Positions 25,688 to 35,964 of a DNA stretch of 64,000 bases are shown here, one piece after another (position 1 is the first letter of the stretch; every line of letters begins with the position of its first letter). The position numbers were made by a program, and so were the translations under genes. The notes beneath the pieces are model-generated. The model was not told the DNA's origin. It did not search any database and saw only the letters and a program-made list of their open reading frames with translations. The stretch comes from Tragulus kanchil (Eukaryota > Chordata > Mammalia > Artiodactyla > Tragulidae). The DNA lies in the NCBI GenBank assembly GCA_022376925.1, contig JAIOJX010000005.1, forward strand, positions 95,825,001 through 95,889,000. The letters run 5' to 3'.

Positions 25688-26600
25688 TTTTTTATAAATT
25701 TAATTTTTATTTTATGTTGGAATACAGTTGATTTACAATGCTGTATCAGTTTCAGGTGTACAGCAAAGTGATTCAGTTTTATATATATATATCCATTCTT
25801 TTCAAAATTCTATCCCCAATAAGTTATTACAGGGTATTAAGTAGAGTTCCCTGGTGTTTATACAATAGGGCCTTGTTGATTATTTGTGTATAGTGATGTG
25901 TATATGTTAATCCCAAACTCCTAATTTATTCCCCCCACCCCACATTTCTCCTTTGTTCTCTAAGTGTTTGAGTCTGTTTTGTAAATAAATTCTTTTGTAT
26001 CTTTTTTTTAAGTGATATCATATGTAAGTGGTATGGTATTTGTCTTTCGCTGACTTACTTCACTCAGGTGGCAATCTCTAAGTCCATCCATGTTGCTGTA
26101 AATGGCCTTATTTCATTATTTTTAATGACTGAGTAATATTCCATTGTACATATAACCACATCTTCTTTATCATTTAGGTTGCTTCTATGTCCTGGATACT
26201 GTAAATAGTGCTAAAATAGTGAACATTGAGGTACATTTATCTTTTTGAATTATGGTTTTCTCCAGATATGTGTCCAGGGATGAAATTGCTATATTACATG
26301 GTAGTTCTATTTTTAATTTTTAAAAGGAACCTCTATACTCTTCTCTACAGTGACTTTACTAGTCGGGATTCCCTTTTCTCCACACCCTCTCCAGTATTTA
26401 TTGTTTGTAGACTTTTTAAGATAGTCATTCTGACTGGTGCTAGGTAATACCTCATTGTAGTACCCCATTTTGATTTGCATTTCTCTAATGATTAGTGATA
26501 TTGAGCATCATTTCATGTGCCCGTTGACCGTTTATATGTCTTCTTTAGAGAAATATTTAGACCTCAGCTCCATTGGTTTTGATGTCTTTTCCTTTGATTC
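25688..26600 (-). mobile_element. Old L1, 3' half fragment, antisense
   Basis: Runs from GAATACAGTTGATTTACAATG (3' UTR) through CAATCTCTAAGTCCATCC, ATATTCCATTGTACAT and GTGCTAAAATAGTGAAC to GAGCATCATTTCATGTG (ORF2 C-terminal region), all as reverse complement. It is heavily mutated; frames such as 26226-26447 are antisense noise. Part of it repeats at 26919-27690. Confidence 0.88.
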
Positions 26601-26804
26601 AAAAATCAGCTTATCAAATGTATCAACCAATCTTATAATTAATCTTTTCATACTTCTCATTCTACATAAACATTAGTTTCTTGCATCTAAACAATAATAA
26701 TAATAAAAAGAAACAAATGACTTAGGAAAATCTCAGCTACAGATTTCATCTAGTTAGTGGCAAAATCTATCTCACAGGTACTCAGGTTTTATATTCTGTT
26801 GTGT

Positions 26805-26918
26805 ACCAAGTTAATTCAGTCATGTCTCATTCTTTGTGACCCTGTGGACTACAGCCTGCTAGACTCCTCTGTCCATGAGATTCTCCAGGCAAGAATACTG
26901 GAGTGGGTGGCTATTTCC
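26805..26918 (-). mobile_element. Bov-tA, antisense, cut by junction
   Basis: The BovB-derived tail of the SINE that is complete at 27895-28098. It stops at the duplication junction after GGTGGCTATTTCC. Confidence 0.85.
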
Positions 26919-27690
26919 AAGTTATTACGGGAAAGAGTTCCTGGTGTTTATACAATAGGGCCTTGTTGATTATTTGTGTATAGTGATGTGTATATGTTAA
27001 TCCCAAACTCCTAATTTATTCCCCCACCCACATTTCTCCTTTGTTCTCTAAGTGTTTGAGTCTGTTTTGTAAATAAATTCTTTTGTATCTTTTTTTTAAG
27101 TGATATCATATGTAAGTGGTATGGTATTTGTCTTTCGCTGACTTACTTCACTCAGGTGGCAATCTCTAAGTCCATCCATGTTGCTGTAAATGGCCTTATT
27201 TCATTATTTTTAATGACTGAGTAATATTCCATTGTACATATAACCACATCTTCTTTATCATTTAGGTTGCTTCTATGTCCTGGATACTGTAAATAGTGCT
27301 AAAATAGTGAACATTGAGGTACATTTATCTTTTTGAATTAGGGTTTTTCTCCAGATATGTGTCCAGGGATGAAATTGCTATATTACATGGTAGTTCTATT
27401 TTTAATTTTTAAAAGGAACCTCTATACTCTTCTCTACAGTGACTTTACTAGTCGGGATTCCCTTTTCTCCACACCCTCTCCAGTATTTATTGTTTGTAGA
27501 CTTTTTAAGATAGTCATTCTGACTGGTGCTAGGTAATACCTCATTGTAGTACCCCATTTTGATTTGCATTTCTCTAATGATTAGTGATATTGAGCATCAT
27601 TTCATGTGCCCGTTGACCGTTTATATGTCTTCTTTAGAGAAATATTTAGACCTCAGCTCCATTGGTTTTGATGTCTTTTCCTTTGATTCA
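26919..27690 (-). mobile_element. Copy of the antisense L1 fragment
   Basis: Repeat of 25821-26600 through tandem duplication 8, with a few single-base differences (for example TTATGGTTTTCTCC against TTAGGGTTTTTCTCC). Confidence 0.85.
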
Positions 27691-27894
27691 AAAATCAGCT
27701 TATCAAATGTATCAACCAATCTTATAATTAATCTTTTCATACTTCTCATTCTACATAAACATTAGTTTCTTGCATCTAAACAATAATAATAATAAAAAGA
27801 AACAAATGACTTAGGAAAATCTCAGCTACAGATTTCATCTAGTTAGTGGCAAAATCTATCTCACAGGTACTCAGGTTTTATATTCTGTTGTGTA

Positions 27895-28098
27895 CCAAGT
27901 TAATTCAGTCATGTCTCATTCTTTGTGACCCTGTGGACTACAGCCTGCTAGACTCCTCTGTCCATGAGATTCTCCAGGCAAGAATACTGGAGTGGGTGGC
28001 TATTTCCTCCTCTAGGGGATTTTCCTACCCCTGGGATCAGACCTGTGTTTCCTGTATTGACAGGTGGGCTTTTATCACTAGGGCTACCTAGGAAGCGC
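27895..28098 (-). mobile_element. Bov-tA SINE, antisense
   Basis: Plus-strand order is BovB-like tail (GTTAATTCAGTCATGTC), then GACCCTGTGGACTACAGCC, GAATACTGGAGTGGGTGG, GGGATCAGACCTGTG and head GGGCTACCTAGGAAGC. It is more diverged in the head than the copy at 14387. Part recurs at 29030-29218 through duplication 9. Confidence 0.88.
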
Positions 28099-28202
28099 AT
28101 TAATAGTTCTAGATAGGAAGTAATCAGTGGTCAGGCATAGGAAGCCTATGAAGAGTAAAAGAATAGAGCTAATCTAACATACAATTTCTTAAAAACCCAG
28201 GT

Positions 28203-28415
28203 ATGTGTGTTCATGCTTAGTTGTGTCCTATTCTTTGTGATCCCATGGACTATAGCCTGCCAGGTTCCTCTGTTCATTGAATTTTCCAGGCAAGCATATT
28301 GAAGGGGTTTGCCATTTCCTCCTCCAGGGCATCTCCCCAACTTGGATTGAACCCTAGTCTCCTGCATCTCTTGCATCAGGAGGCAGATTCCTTTCCACTA
28401 AGCCACCTGTTAGGT
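28203..28415 (-). mobile_element. Second Bov-tA SINE, antisense
   Basis: Plus-strand TGTTCATGCTTAGTTGTG, GATCCCATGGACTATAGCC, CAAGCATATTGAAGGGG, and head CCACTAAGCCACCTGTTAGG. It is about 100 bases from the preceding Bov-tA in the same orientation. A 76-codon minus frame (28146-28376) is SINE sequence. Confidence 0.88.
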
Positions 28416-29029
28416 GAAAACAAAATTATGCCAAAATTACTTATTGTTTATAATATGACTAGTGGTATAACTTAAATTACAGGCAAAATAAAATTGTCAC
28501 ATTTTCAGATAAGGAAAAATGTAGAATAGTCAACCATAAAGACTGAATTATTTTAATGAAATTAGGTGATACTGTTTTCTGCGGACAATTATAAATAAGA
28601 GATATTCTATTGCTATGTTAATATCTGAATAAAATTTGAATATTAAACTTAAGATATAATTATAGAGTAGTGATTTTCAGAGTAGGGATCAGGAAGATTG
28701 ATGTGAATAAGCATGAGAACCCCTATTGATATTAATGTTAATCTAAATAATAAATTAAGATATATTAATATTTAAATGGATTTTTAATTATCAGATTGAC
28801 ACTGGCCCACTTTCTATGTCTGAATGCCAGAAGGTCTCATACCGTGTATGTTAAAAGGTTGATCATATCTCAACACTGAAACAAGGACCTCACTTCTTCA
28901 TGTTTAACAAACAGGAAGATACTGCACAACACATGTCCAGTTTAGAGCACCCATGGATTATATTTTCCAGTCTCAACTAACTTAATATTCATACATAAAA
29001 ACTCAAATATTTTTCTCTCACAAAGATTC

Positions 29030-29536
29030 TCATGTCTCATTCTTTGTGACCCTGTGGACTACAGCCTGCTAGACTCCTCTGTCCATGAGATTCTCCAGGC
29101 AAGAATACTGGAGTGGGTGGCTATTTCCTCCTCTAGGGGATTTTCCTACCCCTGGGATCAGACCTGTGTTTCCTGTATTGACAGGTGGGCTTTTATCACT
29201 AGGGCTACCTAGGAAGCGCATTAATAGTTCTAGATAGGAAGTAATCAGTGGTCAGGCATAGGAAGCCTATGAAGAGTAAAAGAATAGAGCTAATCTAACA
29301 TACAATTTCTTAAAAACCCAGGTATGTGTGTTCATGCTTAGTTGTGTCCTATTCTTTGTGATCCCATGGACTATAGCCTGCCAGGTTCCTCTGTTCATTG
29401 AATTTTCCAGGCAAGCATATTGAAGGGGTTTGCCATTTCCTCCTCCAGGGCATCTCCCCAACTTGGATTGAACCCTAGTCTCCTGCATCTCTTGCATCAG
29501 GAGGCAGATTCCTTTCCACTAAGCCACCTGTTAGGT
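29030..29536 (-). mobile_element. Duplicate block of two Bov-tA SINEs
   Basis: 29030-29218 repeats 27909-28098 and 29324-29536 repeats 28203-28415. Both are by-products of tandem duplication 9. Confidence 0.87.
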
Positions 29537-30154
29537 GAAAACAAAATTATGCCAAAATTACTTATTGTTTATAATATGACTAGTGGTATAACTTAAATTA
29601 CAGGCAAAATAAAATTGTCACATTTTCAGATAAGGAAAAATGTAGAATAGTCAACCATAAAGACTGAATTATTTTAATGAAATTAGGTGATACTGTTTTC
29701 TGCGGACAATTATAAATAAGAGATATTCTATTGCTATGTTAATATCTGAATAAAATTTGAATATTAAACTTAAGATATAATTATAGAGTAGTGATTTTCA
29801 GAGTAGGGATCAGGAAGATTGATGTGAATAAGCATGAGAACCCCTATTGATATTAATGTTAATCTAAATAATAAATTAAGATATATTAATATTTAAATGG
29901 ATTTTTAATTATCAGATTGACACTGGCCCACTTTCTATGTCTGAATGCCAGAAGGTCTCATACCGTGTATGTTAAAAGGTTGATCATATCTCAACACTGA
30001 AACAAGGACCTCACTTCTTCATGTTTAACAAACAGGAAGATACTGCACAACACATGTCCAGTTTAGAGCACCCATGGATTATATTTTCCAGTCTCAACTA
30101 ACTTAATATTCATACATAAAAACTCAAATATTTTTCTCTCACAAAGATTCTCAT

Positions 30155-30948
30155 ACAGAACTCTAGTTTTCAAATATACTTTACAATACCTTCTAGATGG
30201 GAAACTACTAAAGGTTTAGCATTTGTAGTAAATGACTGACATGCACTACTATGCCAAATATGTTTTGAAAATATATATAAGAATGTTTTTAAAATAAATT
30301 TAAAATAAAATATATAAAATATATTTTATATATTTATAAATATGTATAGTATATATATATAATTTAAAATAAAATTTAAGATAAAATATATAAAATAAAT
30401 AAAATATATAAGAAAGAATATTTAATGAATTTTAAAATAGTTTAAAATAGCTTGATATTTGCAGTGCCTTCATATTTTTATTAGCTTCTGGCTTAAAGGC
30501 AGACTCTTCAACCTTAAGAGTAATGGTTGCTAATCCAGTTTTCAAATAGTTTGGATAATGTCCAAATGTTTTATACTAAGTTATTGTCATATCTTATTAG
30601 ATCTCCACTGTGTTTTCCTCCTGCAAGCACTGGAGGAGTGCCAAGTCGGCCTTTATTTCCTGATCAAATCTTTGTTGTCATTAAAATGTTCAGTCCAAGG
30701 TGCATTTAGAAAAGGTATGTTTAAGGTCCTACTGTGAGGCATAACCTTGCTAATGTGTGTAATCCATGAAGCTCCTGAATACCACTCTTGAAATATTTAA
30801 AGACACTTTGTAACAGCTTCTCAATAAAAAGCTTTTCAAATTAATACTCTTTTTCTATCAAATTGATAAAGAAGTCCTCAATCTCAATCTGGTATCCAAA
30901 GCTTCTATAACTTTGGCATTGATGTCACATTTTAATTCAGCCTCTCAT
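30155..30948. other. Single-copy AT-rich DNA
   Basis: Contains a low-complexity AT tract (about 30265-30440) made of TATATA, AAAATA and ATTTAAAAT blocks. Nothing coding recognised; the frame 30527-30709 is featureless. Confidence 0.5.
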
Positions 30949-31083
30949 TAATAAGCAATCCTTCATGTCCTCTTCGGTATACTCAAACAGATGTCTGTAT
31001 TCCTTGGATTCATTTTTGCTTTATGACTTTTGATCAAATTATTTATTATTCTTCTGATGCCTTACCCACCTGTCAGAACTCTT

Positions 31084-31312
31084 TTTTTTTTTTTTTTTTT
31101 GGCCACTTCTATTGGTCTTTCATTTATTTCCATCTTTGTTCTTTACAGAGCACAGGCTCTGGGCGCATGCACTCCAGAGCTCTGGGTTGGTTGTTGGACA
31201 CATCGGTCCAGCCGCTCCGTGGTGCGTGGAATCTTCCCAGGCTGGGGATCGAACCGGCACCCCTTGCACTGCAAGGTGGTGTCCTTACCCACTGGACCAC
31301 CAGAGAAGCCCA
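31084..31312 (-). mobile_element. CHR-variant SINE with perfect 13-bp target-site duplication
   Basis: TGTCAGAACTCTT at 31071-31083 and again at 31313-31325 flanks the element. Plus-strand order is T-rich tail, GGCCACTTCTATTGG, CATCTTTGTTC, CTCTGGGCGCATGCACTCC, GGGATCGAACCGG (B box, minus strand) and ACCACCAGAGAAGCCC. Frames of up to 130 codons crossing it (31023-31415 plus, 31124-31471 minus) come from the SINE. Confidence 0.93.
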
Positions 31313-31983
31313 TGTCAGAACTCTTGAATGTCGAAATCCTGTTATCTTTCTAGACTCCCTTGAATGTGACCTTTTCTGTGACACCAGTAAGGAGTCACCT
31401 CTTTCTGCTTTATAGGAATAACACTTAATACATCTTGTATTGTTTTTATAGCAGTTCACTTTGAAGCACAATTATTTATGAAGATTTTTCAACTAAAATA
31501 TCCTTCCACTCTCTGGACTATTCTTTCAGTAAATGAGTATTATCAAAATGAATAAATAAAATAAATATCTAGATTGCCATTTAAAAATGATTTAAAAGCC
31601 AAATATTTTTATTCGCTCCTTCAATTCTATAACAAAAATACTGATGGCATTTTTCCAATCCCATGCTGCATATAATATTTTGAACAATGTTAGTATTGTT
31701 GTCTGTGTTCTTGATGATCTCTTGGCATGATTTTTACGTTTTTTAATTTAGAATTTTAAAAAAATTTCTACAACTTTCTTTTCACTTACACCTAATTTCC
31801 TGCAGTATTTTTTTTCTTTTGAGCTAAACTTTCCATTTCACTTACTTTTTATAAGAAAATTTAACCCATGTTTACAACTTTGTTGTTTAGTCTGCCATAG
31901 TTATGAGTTAGTTTTGATAGTGTATATATTTCTATAAATTTGACCATTTTATCTAGTCTAATTTTGAGCATGTAATTATTCAC

Positions 31984-32078
31984 TGTTACTCAGCTGCTAA
32001 AGTGTGTTTGACTCTTTGTAGCTTCATGGATTGCAGCATACCAGGCTTAACTGTCCTTTACTATCTCCTGGAGTTTAG
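31984..32078 (-). mobile_element. Bov-A fragment, antisense
   Basis: Plus-strand TGTTACTCAGCTGCTAAAG, GACTCTTTGTAGCTTCATGG and TACCAGGCTTAACTGTCC match the diverged BovB-derived part of Bov-A. It is inserted within old antisense L1 sequence. Copy at 33155-33249. Confidence 0.72.
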
Positions 32079-32254
32079 TATTCTCATATAATCCTTTATA
32101 TTTCTGCCAGATCTCTTTTTAATAAGCAATCCTTCATGTCCTCTTCGGTATACTCAAACAGATGTCTGTATTCCTTGGATTCATTTTTGCTTTATGACTT
32201 TTGATCAAATTATTTATTATTCTTCTGATGCCTTACCCACCTGTCAGAACTCTT

Positions 32255-32483
32255 TTTTTTTTTTTTTTTTTGGCCACTTCTATTGGTCTTTCATTTATTT
32301 CCATCTTTGTTCTTTACAGAGCACAGGCTCTGGGCGCATGCACTCCAGAGCTCTGGGTTGGTTGTTGGACACATCGGTCCAGCCGCTCCGTGGTGCGTGG
32401 AATCTTCCCAGGCTGGGGATCGAACCGGCACCCCTTGCACTGCAAGGTGGTGTCCTTACCCACTGGACCACCAGAGAAGCCCA
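32255..32483 (-). mobile_element. Copy of the 31084 SINE
   Basis: Same element and target-site repeats displaced 1171 bases by tandem duplication 10. Confidence 0.92.
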
Positions 32484-33084
32484 TGTCAGAACTCTTGAAT
32501 GTCGAAATCCTGTTATCTTTCTAGACTCCCTTGAATGTGACCTTTTCTGTGACACCAGTAAGGAGTCACCTCTTTCTGCTTTATAGGAATAACACTTAAT
32601 ACATCTTGTATTGTTTTTATAGCAGTTCACTTTGAAGCACAATTATTTATGAAGATTTTTCAACTAAAATATCCTTCCACTCTCTGGACTATTCTTTCAG
32701 TAAATGAGTATTATCAAAATGAATAAATAAAATAAATATCTAGATTGCCATTTAAAAATGATTTAAAAGCCAAATATTTTTATTCGCTCCTTCAATTCTA
32801 TAACAAAAATACTGATGGCATTTTTCCAATCCCATGCTGCATATAATATTTTGAACAATGTTAGTATTGTTGTCTGTGTTCTTGATGATCTCTTGGCATG
32901 ATTTTTACGTTTTTTAATTTAGAATTTTAAAAAAATTTCTACAACTTTCTTTTCACTTACACCTAATTTCCTGCAGTATTTTTTTTCTTTTGAGCTAAAC
33001 TTTCCATTTCACTTACTTTTTATAAGAAAATTTAACCCATGTTTACAACTTTGTTGTTTAGTCTGCCATAGTTATGAGTTAGTT

Positions 33085-33650
33085 TTGATAGTGTATATAT
33101 TTCTATAAATTTGACCATTTTATCTAGTCTAATTTTGAGCATGTAATTATTCACTGTTACTCAGCTGCTAAAGTGTGTTTGACTCTTTGTAGCTTCATGG
33201 ATTGCAGCATACCAGGCTTAACTGTCCTTTACTATCTCCTGGAGTTTAGTATTCTCATATAATCCTTTATATTTCTGCCAGATCTCTTTTTGAAATTGGT
33301 TGTTACTGCTAAAGCCTTGTCAATAATGTTTATCTTTCAAAGAATCAACTTTTGATTTTATTAGTTTTATTTATTGCTTTATATTCTGTATTTCATTATT
33401 TTCTCTAATCTTTATTTCCTTTTTTGCTATAGTTTGTTTTTTAACTTTTAATTTTTACTATGTCTTAAGATAGAAGATTATACTACTGATTTGAGGTCTT
33501 GTTTCTTATGTAGATACTTATTCATTTAATTAACTCTAAGCATTGCTTTAGCTGAAGCCCATGAGTCATGATATGATGTGCTTTCATTTTTATTCATCTC
33601 ATTACATCTTCTTTTTCCTGTTTTGATTTCCTCTTTGACTTATTAGTTGA
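33085..33650 (-). mobile_element. Old L1 ORF2 fragment, antisense, left half of interrupted element
   Basis: GACCATTTTATCTAGTC, ATTCTCATATAATCC, GCCTTGTCAATAATG, AAAGAATCAACTTTTG and CTCTTTGACTTATTAGTTG follow the order of the endonuclease-RT linker of L1 ORF2 in reverse complement. A Bov-A fragment (33155-33249) interrupts it. The same element resumes at 45891, so the younger L1 at 33668-45873 landed in it. The left limit is uncertain. Confidence 0.78.
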
Positions 33651-33667
33651 TCAGAAGTGTGTGTTTC
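33651..33667. repeat. Left target-site duplication of the full-length L1
   Basis: TCAGAAGTGTGTGTTTC matches TCAGAAGTGTGTTTTTT at 45874-45890 except for small changes near the T run. The right copy is followed by AA, giving a TTTT/AA context, the preferred cut site of L1 endonuclease for an element inserted on the minus strand. Confidence 0.85.
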
Positions 33668-33730
33668 TTTTTTTTTTTTTTGGAGGGGGCTCCATTTTAT
33701 TTATTTATTTATTTATTTATTTTTTTTTTA
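33668..33730 (-). other. Compound L1 tail: two A tracts around a 13-base spacer
   Basis: On the plus strand there are 14 T (33668-33681), GGAGGGGGCTCCA (33682-33694), then (TTTA)n and a T run to 33729. Read as L1 sense this is a first A-rich tail, a short unrelated spacer and a second poly(A) next to the target site. A short 3' transduction would look like this; tail slippage is an alternative. Confidence 0.6.
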
Positions 33731-33890
33731 ACTTTTATTTTACTTTTAACTTTTACAGATATGTATGTTCCCAGATTAGTCATACGTATATCCTCCCCTT
33801 CCCACACCTCCTGACCATCACACAGCACCCCTGAAGGATCCCCTTTTCTCACAGAGCAATGACTAGAGCTATTTTCTTCACTTATGATAG
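33730..33890 (-). mobile_element. L1 3' UTR, distal part
   Basis: CAGATATGTATGTTCCCAG, ATTAGTCATACGTATATCC and CACAGCACCCCTGAAGGATC are the reverse complement of the L1 3' end that also appears at 57875-58210. The 3' UTR is split at 33890 by the solo LTR and resumes at 34597. Confidence 0.88.
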
Positions 33891-34246
33891 TGTTATGAAC
33901 ACCTGGAGACATGTTCATTTCTCACAAAAATTAAGAAAGATATTCGGGCTAAACAGACAATTGTCTCCTCACACTAAGGATAAGCATTGCCTGCAAGCCT
34001 CGCCTCTCTGAGACCAATACAGAGAACAAAGGTTCTTCCTCTTACCACTTTTCAATGCTAATGAAACACTTTACAAACTCCAAGCGCCCTTTGTAACTTA
34101 AGAATTGTAAGAATGTTTCTCCTCAAGAGCAAAGGTGTTGGTGGGGGAGAAAGGGCTCTGGTGATGACCTCTTTCACATCTCTATAGAAGAGACAAAAAG
34201 TTTCTTCATGATTATTAATTAGCTTGAGATTTCTAGTTAGAAAAAA

Positions 34247-34254
34247 TATAAAAA
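34247..34254 (+). promoter_or_regulatory. LTR TATA box
   Basis: TATAAAAA sits about 155 bases before the AATAAA signal, the usual U3/R spacing. The second copy at 35279-35679 lacks this stretch because about 12 bases are missing at the start of that duplicate. Confidence 0.7.
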
Positions 34255-34408
34255 GGGGTGAGGGAGGATTGTGCGTTAGCCTCGCCCATGGAGATCGGCT
34301 GAGCCGGATGGGGTGGAGACTCTCCAGCTCTGGGGTAAGAACGTCTGTTTACATTTGATTGAGTTCTGATTATTTCTAATTACTTGTGCTTGCCTTTATT
34401 TGATGATT

Positions 34409-34414
34409 AATAAA
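34409..34414 (+). terminator. LTR polyadenylation signal AATAAA
   Basis: AATAAA in GATTAATAAACCC, placed at the expected R region position of the solo LTR. The same signal appears in the duplicated part at about 35492-35497. Confidence 0.7.
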
Positions 34415-34596
34415 CCCACGCTTGGTTTGACAGTACTTGAGACGACGATACTTTATTGTCGAGGTCCGAGGCTCACACCCTGAGGGTACCACACTGTGTT
34501 CCCGGAAAAGTCTCTGAGCTATTTAACATAGTTTCTCTTAGCGTGAACTAGTGAGAATAGTAATCAGAGTAAGCTCGGAACGCAGTGCCGACGACA

Positions 34597-34880
34597 ATAG
34601 TATAGGCCTTCATGCTACTTCCTTTACACCTCCCACCCTCCGTTCCTTCCCCACAATGTCCATATGTCCACTGTCCATGTCTGGCTTTCCATCACTTCAC
34701 TGTGTGTGCCATCATCATCATCCTACTGGATTCCATATATACGTGTTAATATATTGTATTTGTCCTTCTCTTTCTGACTGACTTCACGTTTTATGATACG
34801 TTCTAGATCCAGTCACCTCATTAGGGTTGATTCTTCTGCATTTCTCTTTACAGCTGTGTAGTATTCCATTGTATATATCT
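34597..34880 (-). mobile_element. L1 3' UTR, proximal part
   Basis: Continues the L1 interrupted by the LTR: GGCCTTCATGCTACTTCC, ATGTCCATATGTCCACTG and GGATTCCATATATACG are the reverse complement of the 57870-58030 L1 copy. It leads into the ORF2 C-terminal region. Confidence 0.85.
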
Positions 34881-35278
34881 ATCAGAGCTTTTGTATCCAT
34901 TCGTTTGTTGACAGGCATCTAGGTTGCTTCCATGTTCTAGCTATTGTATAGAGAGCTGCAATGAACATTGGGGTACAGGTGCTTCTTTCAGATTTGATTT
35001 CACCAGGGTATAAGCCTAAGAGTGAGATTGCTGGGTCGAATGGTGCTTCTCTTTTTAGTTTTTTAAGAAATCTCCAGACTGTCTTCCATAGAGGCTGTAT
35101 CAATTTACATTCCCACCAGCAATGCAAGAGGGTTCCCTTTTCTCCGCACCCTCTCCAACATTTATTGTCTGTTGATTTGTGGATGATGGCCATTCTGACG
35201 GGTGTAAGGTGATATCTCATTGTAGTTTTGATTGGCATTTCTCTAAGTGTAAGGGATATCTCATTGTAGTTTTGATTG

Positions 35279-35679
35279 AAAGAAGACAAAAGTTTCTTCA
35301 TGATTATTAATTAGCTTGAGATTTCTAGTTAGAAAAATTGGGTGAGGGAGGATTGTCGTTAGCCTCGCCCATGGAGATCGGCTGAGCCGGATGGGGTGGA
35401 GACTCTCCAGCTCTGGGGTAAGAACGTCTGTTTACATTTGATTGAGTTCTGATTATTTCTAATTACTTGTGCTTGCCTTTATTTGATGATTAATAAACCC
35501 ACGCTTGGTTTGACAGTACTTGAGACGACGATACTTTATTGTCGAGGTCCGAGGCTCACACCCTGAGGGTACCACACCGTGTTCCCGGAAAAGTCTCTGA
35601 GCTATTTAACATAGTTTCTCTTAGCGTGAACTAGTGAGAATAGTAATCAGAGTAAGCTCGGAACGCAGTGCCGACGACA
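35279..35679 (+). mobile_element. Duplicated 3' part of the solo LTR
   Basis: Repeats 34190-34596 (part of U3, R and U5) because tandem duplication 11 begins inside the LTR. It could be mistaken for a second LTR of a provirus, but it has no TG start or target-site duplication of its own. Confidence 0.85.
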
Positions 35680-35964
35680 ATAGTATAGGCCTTCATGCTA
35701 CTTCCTTTACACCTCCCACCCTCCGTTCCTTCCCCACAATGTCCATATGTCCACTGTCCATGTCTGGCTTTCCATCACTTCACTGTGTGTGCCATCATCA
35801 TCATCCTACTGGATTCCATATATACGTGTTAATATATTGTATTTGTCCTTCTCTTTCTGACTGACTTCACGTTTTATGATACGTTCTAGATCCAGTCACC
35901 TCATTAGGGTTGATTCTTCTGCATTTCTCTTTACAGCTGTGTAGTATTCCATTGTATATATCTA

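Larger units (their letters stand above)
25821..28007 (+). repeat. Tandem duplication 8 (unit about 1098 bp)
   Basis: Bases 25821-26918 recur at 26919-28007. The first 30 bases of the downstream copy are shortened and altered (ACGGGAAAGAGTTCC where the upstream has ACAGGGTATTAAGTAGAGTTCC). After that identity is close to complete. The unit cuts the L1 and a Bov-tA. Confidence 0.92.
27909..30154 (+). repeat. Tandem duplication 9 (unit 1121 bp)
   Basis: Bases 27909-29029 recur at 29030-30154 with no difference noticed. The junction carries the 4-base shared motif TCAT. With duplication 8 this makes three copies of the 27909-28007 segment. Confidence 0.93.
30949..33290 (+). repeat. Tandem duplication 10 (unit 1171 bp)
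   Basis: Bases 30949-32119 recur at 32120-33290 with no difference noticed. Nested open frames at 31023-31471 recur exactly at 32194-32642. The unit holds a CHR-variant SINE and a Bov-A fragment. Confidence 0.93.
33891..34596 (+). mobile_element. Solo LTR of an endogenous retrovirus, 706 bp
   Basis: The insertion begins TGTTATGAAC and ends GCCGACGACA, so it has the TG...CA ends (TGT/ACA inverted) of retroviral LTRs. A 4-bp target-site duplication, ATAG (33887-33890 and 34597-34600), fits gammaretrovirus-like class I ERVs. The empty site is visible in the related L1 3' UTR at 58017-58032, where the two flanks are contiguous. Inside are a TATA box (34247-34254) and an AATAAA signal (34409-34414) on the plus strand, giving U3, R and U5 in order. 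No primer-binding site or viral genes follow, so it is a recombined solo LTR. I cannot name the family. Confidence 0.85.

Noticed and set aside
31023..31471. Overlapping frames of 71-130 codons on both strands, repeated at 32194-32642
   Set aside because: They lie over a CHR-variant SINE and its T-rich tail. The same peptide style recurs at every copy of this SINE (23808, 47270, 50967, 59919, 60355).
33891..35679. Two LTRs as a short provirus
   Set aside because: The second copy (35279-35679) starts inside U3, has no TG end or target site, and is followed by the same L1 3' UTR. It is produced by tandem duplication 11.
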